From Orobanche coerulescens (taxonomy: Eukaryota > Streptophyta > Magnoliopsida > Lamiales > Orobanchaceae): a stretch of DNA of 64,000 bases. The stretch covers positions 75,130,096-75,194,095 of the forward strand of contig CM065802.1 in assembly GCA_033398695.1 (NCBI GenBank), in the 5' to 3' direction. The position numbers and the translations under genes were made by a program. The stretch's first letter is position 1. Every line of letters begins with the position of its first letter. Shown here in pieces: positions 21,060 through 32,391 of this stretch. The notes under the pieces were generated by a model. It made no database searches, was not told the origin of the DNA, and saw only the letters and a program-made list of their open reading frames with translations.

Positions 21060-22661
21060 CTGGGGTTGTTGTAAACTTTTCCAAATGGTGTTAACGTGAT
21101 TCTCTGGAAAGAGATGTGCTGTGTTCTCGAGTTGAACTAATTTTGCAAAATGTGTGTTTTGAAATTATCGGTATCGAGTATTTTCTTGAGTCGAGACATG
21201 TGCCAGTATCACGGGGAATCGTCGGCTTCACCATCTGTAAGTATTTGGATTTTTGAATTTCATTGAAATTTATTGCCGTTTTAAGTTGATATGCTTTGAG
21301 ATTCAGAAAGATATTATGCGTCAAAATATGTGATGACAGAGTTGGGACAGGATTGATGATCTTGAGAAGCTATGATTCTGGAAATCAATATGTCGGTTAA
21401 ATCTTTGGAATGGAGTTGTGCATTTGGTAGAAAGATTGTGGATTGATGAGGAAAACATGTAGTCATGTTAGTTCATTTTGAGATATACGAAACTGTTTTT
21501 TAGCATTTGAAAATGATACTTTTCAAAATGAATGTTTTATGGGTGTTTCACCGAAAATGATTTTGGGCCGAGACCCAATCGATTTTGAAATAGTTTTATA
21601 ACTCAGGACTTGGGTTCCAAAAAGGGTTTTTCTACTTTTAAACTTCTTGTAATGTGGAATAGGATACAGGCTGAGACTTTAATGTTGCAAAAAGGCTTTT
21701 CTGTTTTCTAAAACTCCCGAGATTTGTAAAATAATTTACAAATCGTTTATGTATTTCATTATTGCCTTTCGGGGTTTTGGTTTACTTGTTCAAATGAAAC
21801 TTCTTGAGTAGACTTTTCGTTGTGTTTGATTTGTCGATTATGCAATGTTTTGTCATAAGCATAGTTGAGGTGATCCAGGATGGGATAATGATCGACGTTG
21901 CGAGTTATAAATGGAAAAAAGAGTTCTTATCGAAGTCTATATATTAAGATTTTGGAACTATATCGTGTGGTTTTCTGATGGAATGTCAGTAGATTTGGTG
22001 ACAAGCCGAACTAGTATACAGGGGTATGCGTGTGGTCAATCATTTGCATAATTCCATTGTACTTAATCGGGTGTATTCGAAAAGGATTGTCATCGAGTAC
22101 TTGACGTAAGTGAGCCGATTTAATTTTTTGAAAATTGATTACGTGGCCTTACGAAAATTTATGTTTTGAGTTTTGAAATTATTGAAAGAACTTTCGAAAA
22201 TTTGTCTTCTTGACAACACTATATGATTTCAAACTAGTTGTGAAAATGTAATTGATATACATACGCATTTAGTGCATAGTGCATGTCATGGTGAAGTTAT
22301 GAGTGTGACTCACGAACTTGATAATACATCAGTATGGTACGATGAAAAGAGATTCTAACTTTAGTATGGTCGTTTGATTATCCAGTGATGATCGGTTGAT
22401 TGATCGGATAAAAGAAATATGTCGCGTATTGTAGATTCGGTACAGAATATGATGTTGGAACTTTGAATTTTGTGAAACTGAAGCATATGTGCTATGTGAC
22501 TATTGATGTGGTGGCAGCATGATTTTGTGATTTTTGAATTTTGAGCCGTACAGATTGGTCGTTCCCACTCCACTGTATATGATTTGTGTAACAATTTGAG
22601 AATTTTATATCTATCCCTATGGTTTTGTGTTGATTGTGTTGGAACTTACCGTGTGAGGGTA

Positions 22662-22978
22662 TGTTGGTCCCCAGAATGATAAAGACTGTCCTCACTGTAC
22701 CAACACGAGTCTTTTCTAGCGCGCTTTGTCCTCACTCACGCGCACCTGAGAAACTTCCCAGGGGGTCACCCTGACCATAACTACTCCAGGCCAAGCACGC
22801 TTAACTTTGGAGTTTCTATGAGATGGCTACCAGAAAAGAAGATGCATCTTGTTGGTATGAGTAGTCCAAATCAATTCATTTAACCACTTTCTAGTGCAGA
22901 TCTCACAGGTCGAATCGAAAGTCGCGCCTCACGCATTTTTATGCTCATGCAGGTAGGATGCTGAACCGAAGCCCAACA
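22662..22978 (-). repeat. Cassandra 3' LTR
   Basis: 317-bp LTR next to the polypurine tract (22979-22991). Its 5S-like region has a damaged C-box: GGTCAGGGTGACC in place of the GGATGGGTGACC seen in the other LTR. Confidence 0.9.
22740..22867 (-). ncRNA. 5S rRNA-like segment in Cassandra 3' LTR
   Basis: On the minus strand it contains AAGTTAAGCGTGCTTGG and GTGACCCCCTGGGAAG, which correspond to the A-box and C-box parts of plant 5S rRNA. The 5' half is divergent. The C-box carries an internal change, so independent pol III transcription from this copy is doubtful. This is not a functional 5S gene. Confidence 0.8.
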
Positions 22979-22991
22979 ATCCCCCTCCCAG
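22979..22991 (-). promoter_or_regulatory. Cassandra polypurine tract
   Basis: GGGAGGGGGAT on the minus strand immediately precedes the 3' LTR. Confidence 0.85.
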
Positions 22992-23317
22992 TATCTGCCA
23001 GCATCTCAGCCCCATAGTCTGGAAACCTCCGCGAACTAGATTTGATCACACAGCCCTCTAGCGGCTAGATTCATTCACACAGTCCTCCAACACTTGACAT
23101 TAGCATATGTTCCACCTCCGTTTACTTCCCATTGCGCCAAGATCTCGGTTCCAAAGATACTAGATTTGATCACATAGCCCTCCAAAGACTGACAACCTCT
23201 ACCGCACCAAAGATCTCGGCCCGCCAAGTGGCAATATCTGCTGCATGCCCGCCTCTCAGTTCCAACACTCTGGCAGCCTCTATTTTAGGATACTCCGAGG
23301 GAATCCGTACCCGTGAC

Positions 23318-23332
23318 TTGCTCTGATACCAA
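23318..23332 (-). promoter_or_regulatory. Cassandra primer binding site (tRNA-Met)
   Basis: TGGTATCAGAGCAAG on the minus strand lies one base after the 5' LTR end and matches the tRNA-Met primer site exactly over its first 12 bases. Confidence 0.9.
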
Positions 23333-23333
23333 T

Positions 23334-23649
23334 TGTTGGTCCCCAGAATGATAAAGACTGTCCTCACTGTACCAACACGAGTCTTTTCTAGCGCGCTTTG
23401 TCCTCACTCACGCGCACCTGAGAAACTTCCCAGGGGGTCACCCATCCCATAACTACTCCAGGCCAAGCACGCTTAACTTTGGAGTTTCTATGAGATGGCT
23501 ACCAGAAAAGAAGATGCATCTTGTTGGTATGAGTAGTCCAAATCAATTCATTTAACCACTTTCTAGTGCAGATCTCACAGGTCGAGTTGCGAGTCCGCAC
23601 CTCGCACATTTTTAAGCTAATGCAGGCAGGATGCTGACGAAGCCCAACA
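23334..23649 (-). repeat. Cassandra 5' LTR
   Basis: 316-bp LTR adjoining the primer site. It differs from the 3' LTR by a small number of substitutions and short indels. Confidence 0.9.
23412..23539 (-). ncRNA. 5S rRNA-like segment in Cassandra 5' LTR
   Basis: On the minus strand AAGTTAAGCGTGCTTGG and GGATGGGTGACCCCCTGG keep the A-box and C-box regions of 5S rRNA in the right order and spacing. This copy looks able to recruit the 5S pol III machinery, as reported for Cassandra elements. Activity is inference. Confidence 0.85.
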
Positions 23650-24215
23650 GGGTATTCTCGATTATTGTTGATCGTTCGTTGGTAATATTGAGTTTATCAT
23701 GTGAATGATATTCTCGGTGGTGTTTTGACCTTCAGTTAGTCGTATTGGAGTTTATCATGTCGATGATATTCTCGGTTAATTTATTGATTGATCATTGTAT
23801 TGATCGTATGAGCATTCGGACTTTGTATCGACGTTTCGGGATTTGTGTCATTATTTTGGCGGTTGTTTCATAAATGTATCATGTATTATTCATCTTATCG
23901 GAATTGGGACTTGATTGTGCGATCAGACAGACAAGATTTGACACGGATAGATTATTTCATCCGAAGATGATATATTTTGTTGAGACTCATGGAATTGTGA
24001 TTGTAAGCGTAATTAAGCATTACAGTGAAGCCACTTGCTAGTAATTACGGGAGATAATCGACTTTGCGCATTTATAAGTATGCTGTTTTGGTTATTCGTT
24101 AGTGATGATGATTGATCGGTGTCGTGATGGTTTTGGGATATTTTGGTTGAACGAATTATTTCTTTATGACGGATTGCAACTTTCGAGGACGAAACTTATT
24201 TTAAGTGGTGTAGTA

Positions 24216-27200
24216 TGTAATATCCGGAATTTCTACTACTGTTGTTTAACGTTATTTTATCCGAGTTATGTTGTACAGTGTGGAATCTATACAGTATGGA
24301 TAAAATAATTGAACGACTGAGACATCTGTATTTGGTATGCCGTATGCTCATATTCTGCATGTCGAGACGTTGGACAAGAATAGCTGAAAATGGCTAAGTA
24401 TACCCTGATTAGCGCACGCTAATATTCAAGCATAGCGCACGCTATCGTGCAGGTTTAGCGCAGCTAAAGGCAAAAGATAGTGCACGCTAGTGCAGAACAG
24501 ATCAGAGGGAATCTACGTGTGGACCCGACTACTTTCGGCGCATGTCCGATAAGGTCAACAGATGTTTGCTACGAAAGATTAGCGCACGCTAAGCATGAGG
24601 CTTAACGCACGCTAATTGTAGATCGGACAAAGAGAATCTTAGCTTTGTCGGGTGCTTTCGGCGTGTGGACCCATCTTCGGAGTATGCAGACAAACGAGTC
24701 AACTATGAGTAGCGCACGCTATGGTCAGACACTTGCGTATGCTAAATAGAGGCATTTACGTACGCTATTGCATGGGCATTGCGTACGTAAATCATTGTAC
24801 GAAGTAAGGCAGTAGCCTCTGAACTTCGATATCGCACGTTATGAAGGAAGGATAGCGCACGCTAAATACAAGTTTTAGCGCACGCTAATAATGTGCAGTA
24901 TAAATATGGGCAGATGAGTGTTAAGATGCATTTCACCCATTTTCTTCACTTCAACCGATAGAGAGAGTTCTTAGAGAGTCAAAACACTTAAGTTGATCGT
25001 TCCTAACAACATTTGGAGCTTGGAAGTGATTGAGAACGGATTCAACCTTGGGATTCAATCCATTCCTTCAAAGAGGTAATTACTCTCACCTTTGGATTTA
25101 GTTTTGGATTGAATGTTGATGATCTTGAGTTGATGATTATCATATAAACAAGTTGATAAGCATGATTATGAGATGAATTATTGGACTATGATGACGTTGT
25201 TGTTGATATATGGATATTGACATGATTCTTGTGGTTTGAATTGTGTTGTTTGTCTTCTTGAGATAAGTTGGTTAATCATTATCCCTTGTTTCAAATATTG
25301 ATGTTATTGTTGATGATTACTCTATGTAATGATAGATTATGGAAGTGTTGTTATGGTTCTTGGGGTTTCATGTTGTTATGTTGATGAAGAAGATGATATA
25401 TAGATATATATGATTTGGATTATGAATTGGATAATTATTTATATGTTAAAGGATATCGGATTTCGTTGTTTTGATGACTATGAACATAGTTTCGAATCAC
25501 TTAGTGTTCTTGAAGAACTTTTGATGAATCTAGCATAGCAAGACGATTGTATGTTGAATTATCCGTATTTTTAGATATGAAGATGGAATGTTCGTTAAGT
25601 CATGTTGATTGATGATTGATCTTGGAATACGATTTCCTTTACATTCGTATCCGTAATCGCAAGGTGTTAAGTCAATACTTGTAAGGCATGAAATTATATA
25701 ACATTAGCGCACGCTAGCTGAACTGGCTAACGCATGCTAACTAAAATGACTTAGCGCACGCTACGATATATGATTAACATGCGCTAAGTGGACAGGCAGT
25801 GTAGTATATCGTGTTGTGGTTATGAATTCTTGCTGGTTTGAGTTGGATTGTTCAGACTATGTTTAACCGAGATATTATAGAACTATTGGGTTTGTGGATT
25901 GGTTATGTCGGTTATTGATTGTTATCAGATTTTTGTTTATTGATTATTGATAGGTTGTGGTAATTGATCATTGGTTAGAACCGTGCTTTGCGGTCGTGTT
26001 TGAGAATGTTCGTAAGATTGCTTTGGTCGGGACTGAGGAGCTCGTAGACGAAGTCAATGGAATTGGTAACGGCTTCATCATCGTGTCGGTATCGAGGCAA
26101 GTTATTACTTGCTCAGTTTATAATATTTAATGAATGGTTTCAGTTTCATTCATTTATAATTCGTTTATCGATGATTTTAATTGTAAACTCTGGAGTCTGG
26201 GGTTGTGCGTTGTCTTCTGAATTTGGGAATTAAATCATAATGTATATGATTTACATTTATTATTGGTATACTTGGTATCGAGGGTACATTGTGGTAAATA
26301 CGAGGATATGAATTATCTATGGTCCGTGGTATTTGAATCATCGAACATTGAGGATAATCGTCGGTGATGGTTTCGACATCGAGATTGCTCCCAAAGGACA
26401 CGGGGCAAGCGTCTTATTTGATTTTGTTTTAATATGGATGTTTTCGATCATGCATAGTGTCGTGCATGTTATTGATTCATATGTTGTTCATGTTGATGAA
26501 CATATTGATTGCATATGTGTATGCATAGTCATTTAGTGTTTGTTGTATTGATCCGATGGGATCGTGTGATCTATGCTGAGGGCGCTGGATCAAATGTCCA
26601 CCTCGTGTTGGTCCGATGGGATCATTTTAGGATCATTGCTGAGGGCGTTGGATCATTGGACGGGTTTTTTTCCACCTCGTGTTGGTCTGACGGGATCATC
26701 TTGGGATCTATGCTGAAGGCATTGGATTACCCTGTGTCGTGTTGATGGAATCATGTGGATTCGCTCGTTGGTTTTATTGTGTTGATGTTGTGCATATATA
26801 TATATATATTGTTGGTAATTCACCTCGTGTTGATCTAGTGGGATCATCTTGGGATCTATGCTGGGTGCGCTGGATCATGGGATTTTCAATGGGTATACAT
26901 TGTTGTCGTTGTTGTGAGCATATTGACGTTGTCATATGAGTATGCATTTGTAGGTCTTGTGTTAGGACCATGTCCAGATGATGTACTGATTTGATCTTGG
27001 ATTAGACTGACATGATTGTGATGGCATTGTGTATCTTGAGGTATGTTCCGTATTTCCCTTGGTATTTGTCTTTTGATGGACAATCGATTATCGTGTTGAA
27101 ACGTGATGATGTTACCCGATGGATTCGGTTGGACAGAGTTAGTAGATTTCGTAACAGTGAGTTATGATGATGTTTTGAGTACCTTGGGTATTGTGTGGGA

Positions 27201-27627
27201 TACAGTACAGATGTTTAGGTATGAGCTTATCGTGTTGTTGAGGATACGAGATGTGAGTTTTGGCAAAGTTATGGCGGTAAGATTACATTGGTAGTATTCT
27301 TACTTAGTATTTTCATTGGTATGTAATTATTGATGCGATGTGGCCGTTATCATTGTTGGATATTATGGCTGACCCTGTCGTGGGCTATCTTTTTAGGTTC
27401 TCGGAGTATCGAACCCATAGCGGTCGTGAAGAGATGAGCTTCCCAGAGAATACTAGCTAGGGCATGTATCTGTGTTTTTAGATTCCTAATCAGTTGTTGT
27501 ATTCCGCTGCTAGAGTATTTTTAATTGTTTGTCTTTTCCGCTGCGTGAGTATTTTTAAATGGCCTTTTGGCATCTGGTAACTTAAGTTACTTTGTAAATC
27601 GTTTTCTAAACTATTGAGTTTCGGCTG
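24216..27627 (+). repeat. Element A 3' LTR, first part
   Basis: Matches 7686-11040 of the 5' LTR, including the palindrome cluster (about 24410-24890), TATA box (24899-24907), second cluster (about 25705-25790) and GGATC repeat (about 26550-26885). The LTR is interrupted at 27627 by the C array and resumes at 35989. Confidence 0.9.
24410..24890 (+). repeat. Palindrome cluster in element A 3' LTR
   Basis: Same series of TAGCGCACGCTA variants as at 7858-8340. Some sites mutated in one LTR are intact in the other. For example, the copy near 24427 reads TAGCGCACGCTA where the 5' LTR has TAGCACACGCTA. Confidence 0.8.
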
Positions 27628-28591
27628 TGTTGTGTCGAGATTTATACACCTCAACAGGCGATCGGCACGAAGACCGGGCGACCGAACCAGAGTCAAATAG
27701 ACCAAGGAGGCTTGCCGATCGAAGGACCCAGAATAGGACCCAGTGCCGAGCGATCGACTGCCAAGGCGATCGTCTCCCGGCAACTAGCGATCGACCCAAG
27801 TGCCCGATCATGGACGACCACCTCATGCCGCGTAAAGCCAACATCCGCCAAGTCTACGAAGGCCGAAACTCGTAATAGAGACCCATGTGCAGATCCGTGA
27901 ATGGCGCCGCAGAACATGGATCTTTGACTCCAGCCCATCAACAGCTGTCAAACGGCAAGGACAAACCTCACCTACCGGCAGACCCACCGAAAGGTCCAAA
28001 GTGGACCTCCCAAGACAGCGACGTAAGGCACATGGCGTCTTCTCATTAGTTCACACAGCTGGCTTCCAGCAGCAGCCGCGGACTTCAAGGCAATCACCCC
28101 ATGTACTAAAGACGATCGCCCCCTTATTATAATACTGGAAAGACGATCGCCCGTCAGGATTAAGGCATCCCAGCTCCTATAAATAGAGGACGCCCAGCTT
28201 TCGAAAAAGGGTTGGCTTCTATCTCTTGGCTACGCTATACATTTCGGACATCTTTCTATCTCTCACTCTCGAAACCTCTTAACCCAAAAACGGTCGGCAG
28301 AAACGAGAAAAAGAACTCACAGAGCTTCAACTCTGGTTCTTCCGGCAATCACTAGCACTCAAGAGCTAGATAACTAGGGTCTTTTACACTCATTGTAATT
28401 GTACTCTTACATTAATATTTGTACTCCAATGTATTCGTATTAATAACATCTCGCGAGAGCATTCAAGCTTGGGCCTAACAAACCCGGAAAATCTTGTGTT
28501 ATTTACTTCCCCACGGACGTGCTCTCGCATTTTGTTTGTTACTCATCCATTCCAGCAATATCATCTCTGGATAATATTTTGGGTAACAACA
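27628..28591 (+). repeat. Element C LTR 1
   Basis: 964 bp with ends TGTTG and CAACA. It has GCGATCG-type sites near both ends of its first two thirds and a TATA box at 28178-28185. Confidence 0.92.
28178..28185 (+). promoter_or_regulatory. Element C LTR TATA box
   Basis: TATAAATA, conserved in LTR 2 (31853-31860) and LTR 3 (35570-35577), lies about 35 bp after a CGATCGCC site. Confidence 0.65.
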
Positions 28592-28592
28592 A

Positions 28593-28611
28593 TTGGCGCT
28601 AGAGGAAGGGG
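28593..28611 (+). promoter_or_regulatory. Element C primer binding site candidate
   Basis: TTGGCGCTAGAGGAAGG follows the LTR by one base in both units (also at 32267). It starts with the TGG that pairs with tRNA CCA ends. I could not assign the tRNA. Confidence 0.55.
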
Positions 28612-28717
28612 CTCTACCTTCATTTTTATTCCGACCGTCCCGAAGAACACTCACTGTTCTCCGGGGCATATACTTGAAGAAACACTCACTGTTCTTCAAA
28701 GAAAAACCTTCAGAATC

Positions 28718-30281
28718 ATGACGTCTGCCACCACATCGAAGAGAGCCTATTTCCGATCCGCCGGACGCCTTATTCCGGCTCAATCCGAGCCTCAACCTTC
28801 GGCGGAGGGTAGCCGCGGCGGCGCGAAACACTCGATCCCGCCCCCGAGGGACAGCCCTAGCCTCTCGCTCGATCAGCTCCAAACAGCAGAACAAATCGAG
28901 GAGGCCATGGCCATCCTACGGGAGCGACGGAGAGCATGCGGTGCGCCCGCTATTACCCCATCAGCCATCCACCGCGCGGGAAAACGGAAGCTCAAGGGGT
29001 TACTCGTCGAGCAATCGTCACGAAGCCCCGATTCACGAGCAGAAGCACTCACAATGCGGGACGGTTCAATTTTCAGCCGCCTAGGAAGAGACCCATCATG
29101 GAGACCGGGGCATTCTGGCCCCATCCATGAGACGACGAAGCCCGAATCCGTCACCAGGAGTTCAGCGTACCCAACTCCCAGAAGACAGGTCGGCCACTTG
29201 GCTCCCCCTTGCCGAAGAACCAATATCGACGGCGACGCCCTTATCGCCTACTGCGGAGCCAGGCGATCGGTACACGATCGCCTAGGATCCTGCTCCGAGA
29301 GCCAAACCACGAGCGACCAAGCTACGGCGATGGCCGCAATGCAACGCCAGCTCGATGACATGAAGGTGCTCCTAGAAATTGGGGCAGGCGCCAAGAGAAA
29401 GATCGCCGGGATCTAGTGAGCCGCTCGCAGTCCAGATCGAACTCGCCCCCGTGCAGCCAAGGATCACTCCTCCTCAAACACTTTTGTACGAGGGGAGATC
29501 AGACCCCGAGACTCACCTGAGCAAGTTCCGGATCTACATGACTGGATGCGGGGCATCAGATGCGACCAGGTGCCGAATGTTCCCATTAACACTGGGCGAT
29601 CTGGCCCATAGATGGTACATCTCACTGCCACCGCGATCGGTCAGTTCCTTTGAGAAACTAGCGAACGACTTCACATCGTACTTCGCTGCCAAGGTCGCTC
29701 GACCAGAAGGACCCCACCGCATGATGAAAATCAGGCAGGGGGAAGACGAGACCGACGCAGATTACATCGACCGGGTGGATGAGATAATCCTCAATGGTGA
29801 GTCCATAAGCGACGAGATCGCCCTCTACTCGGTCCTAGGGGGATTCAATGGTCTTTCGCCCATGTTCAGGCACCTTACGAAGGACATCCCCCCGACCTAC
29901 CCAATCTTCCGCGCCAAGGCCGCAGACTTTTTGTCGAGGTGAAGGTTGCTCGCCCTTCGCCAAGGCGAGGGGGCAGAGACGGCGATCGCCAAGTCCAACA
30001 AAGCGGTCGCCAAGCCACCCGGTGATTTCAGGACCTTCGAGGATGTGGAAGCCCATCTCTACCACAACCTCAATATATCTCCGACTCATATTTTCTACGC
30101 CATCCAGGGGCGCGAGCGGCTAAGCAAGCCGAAGGCGGTAAGGGACCACGATCATCTCGACCGCAACAAATTTTGTGCTTACCACAAAAGTCCCGGCCAG
30201 AACACCGATCAATGTCGCGACCTCCTCAGACAACTCTGGAGATTGTTCGAGGAGGGCAAGTTGGACAGTCTAATATCTTAG
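28718..30281 (+). pseudogene. gag: Element C gag, unit 1 (frameshift and one stop)
   Basis: The ATG at 28718 opens a low-complexity N-terminal part. The frame shifts near 29380-29420 into the gag core: LYEGRSDPETHLSKFRIYM, AHRWYISLPP, FTSYFAAKVARPEG and YSVLGGFNGLSPMFRHL. A TGA at 29940-29942 stands where unit 2 has CGA, a C-to-T change in a CG context. Downstream in the same frame is a knuckle-like CAYHKSPGQNTDQC, close in layout to Tat-lineage gag. No protease or RT follows. Confidence 0.8.
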
Positions 30282-31301
30282 CCGGAGCTTCGGGCAGAAA
30301 GGATCAAGTGCTACGATCGGCATCAGAACGACGATCGCCAATCTCCCAGTACGATCGCCAGAATCAAACACGGCGAGCCATAGGATTCATACGAGTCGAT
30401 CCTCCCGATCAACCCTGGCGGCTAGATCTTTATGCTTCAATCAAGAGGTGGAAACTTCGGAGGCCTTTCCCCAGTTTCTACCATGTCAAACGAAAGGCCA
30501 CTGCCCAAGCAACATCTCCAAAAATGGAGGACTCGATCGCCCTCTAAAGTTCATCATCTAACATGATGGACCTAGGCACAAGATCGCCTCCCTCAGCACA
30601 ACGTATACCATCGAGGATCGCCATCTAACATGACGATCCGAGGTAGAAGAGTGCAGCCATGGTCCTGGAGGTCGATGGAACCGACAGCTTCATCCATGCA
30701 AGGTTTCTTTGGGCTGCGATCGCTCGCCCTTCGTTTAAATACGAGGCGGGCGTAGCCGAAGGACCCTCCAAACAAATCAGTGGACACGCTCGCCCGCCCT
30801 CGAAGGTTCATCATTTAACATGGTGGACTCGGATAATGCGATGCGTCCCTACCCCGTCACAACGTATACTGTCGAGGATTGTCATCTAACATGACGATCC
30901 GAGGTAGAAAAGTGCTAACAAGCCGCGTATGTGGAGTCGATTAATCCGACGACGCCCCGCGCAAGGACTCCTCCAGACCAAGACCGTTCGTCTTTCGTTT
31001 AAATACGAGGCGAGCGCAGCCAAACGGAGGACCCCCACAATAAAGTGAGTCGCGAGACAAACCTACAGGTGGAATGTCCCTCGTGCACACGACACGGTCA
31101 TAGAGGTCGGTCCATCGAACTCCACGACCGTGCACGGTTCCTCAAGGTCGAAACAATCGGTTTTCCACGGGGGATATGTAAAATTGAAGATCACAAGAAC
31201 AAGACCGAAGATAGCTTGCCAAACGATCAGGTCTCCCAAATCCGAGACCAAAGTCCGCTCAACGGATCGCCCGTCTTCAACATCGGAGCAAGCTGGGTAA
31301 T
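30282..31301 (+). repeat. Element C non-coding internal region with 260-bp tandem duplication, unit 1
   Basis: No pol. Two units of about 260 bp, starting near 30546 and 30801, each hold a TTCATCATYTAACATG block, CACAACGTATAC, ATCTAACATGACGATCCGAG and TTCGTTTAAATACGAGGCG. CGATCGCC sites are frequent. The same duplication is in unit 2 (about 34220-34710). Confidence 0.7.
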
Positions 31302-32265
31302 TGTTGTGTCGAGATTTATACACTTCAACAGGCGATCGCCACGAAGACCGGGCGACCGAACCAGAGTCAAATAGACCAAGGTAGGCTTGCCGATTGAAGG
31401 ACCCAGAACAGGACCCAGCGCCGAGCGATCGACTGCCAAGGCGATCGTCTCCCGGAAACTAGCGATCGACCCAAGTGCCCGATCATGGACGACCGCCTCA
31501 TGCCATGTAAAGCCAACATCCGCCAAGTCTACGAAGGCCGAAACTTGGAATAGAGACCCATGTGCAGATCCGCGAATGGCGCCGCAGAACATGGATCTTT
31601 GACTCCAGCCCATCAACAGCTGTCAAACGGCAAGGAAAAACCTCACCTACCGACAAACCCGATGAAAGGTCCAAAGTGGACATCCCAAGACATCGACGTA
31701 AGGCACATGGCATCTTCTCATTGGTTCACACAGCTGGCTGCCAGCAGCAGCCGCGGACTTTAAGGCAATTAGCCTATGTGCTAAAGACGATCGTCCCCTT
31801 ATTATAATACAGGAAAGGCGATCACCCATTAGGATTAAGGCATCCCAGCTCCTATAAATAGAGGACGCCCAGCTTTCGGAAAAGGTTGGCTTCTCTCTCT
31901 TGGCTATGCTATAAACTTCGGACATCTTTCTATCTCTCACTCCCGAAACCTCTTAACCCAAAGACGGTCGGCAGAAACGAGAACAAGAACTCACACAGCT
32001 TCAACTCTGGTTCTTCCGGCAATCACCAGCACTCAAGATCTATATAACTAGGGTCTTTTACACTCATTGTAATTGTACTCTTACATTAATATTTGTACTC
32101 CAACGTATTCGTATTAATAATATCTCACGAGAGCATTCAAGCCCGGGCCTAACAAACCCGACAAATCTTGTGTTATTTACTTCCCCACGGACGTGCTCTC
32201 GCATTTTGTTTGTTACTCATCCATTCCAGCAATATCATCTCTGGATAATATTTTGGGTAACAACA
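31302..32265 (+). repeat. Element C LTR 2 (shared middle LTR)
   Basis: 964 bp. It serves as 3' LTR of unit 1 and 5' LTR of unit 2. It is preceded by GCAAGCTGGGTAAT and followed by the same primer-site candidate, with no target duplication at either edge. Confidence 0.92.
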
Positions 32266-32391
32266 ATTGGCGCTAGAGGAAGGGGATTTACCTTCATTTT
32301 TATTCCGACCATCCCGAAGAACACTCACTGTTCTCTGGGGCATATACTTGAAGAAACACTCACTGTTCTTCAAAGAAAAACCTTCAGAATC

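Larger units (their letters stand above)
22662..23649 (-). mobile_element. Cassandra-type TRIM retrotransposon with 5S rRNA-like LTRs
   Basis: Two direct repeats of 317 and 316 bp (TGTTGG to CCAACA) flank about 355 bp with no coding sequence. On the minus strand the primer site ATTGGTATCAGAGC follows the right-hand LTR, and the polypurine tract GGGAGGGGGAT precedes the left-hand one, so the element is in reverse orientation. A perfect 5-bp duplication, gggta, flanks it (22657-22661 and 23650-23654). Both LTRs contain 5S rRNA-like sequence, the hallmark of Cassandra. It is non-autonomous and sits within element A. Confidence 0.93.
21060..24215 (+). other. Element A internal region, part right of B insertion
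   Basis: After removing Cassandra, about 2.2 kb remains. No gag, RT, RNase H or integrase motif appears on either strand, and the short ORFs have no recognisable domain. At its end the segment TTTCGAGGACGAAACTTATT, followed by a weak purine run, leads into the 3' LTR. This is the usual Tekay context after the end of pol. Confidence 0.65.

Noticed and set aside
22740..22867. 5S rRNA gene
   Set aside because: Only about half is 5S-like, it sits inside a Cassandra LTR, and the C-box is mutated in this copy.
28499..29416. Gene of 315 codons beginning in the C LTR, and its opposite-strand partner
   Set aside because: The frame is the gag N-terminal frame extended back through the LTR and primer site; the natural start is 28718. 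The minus-strand ORF is a shadow.
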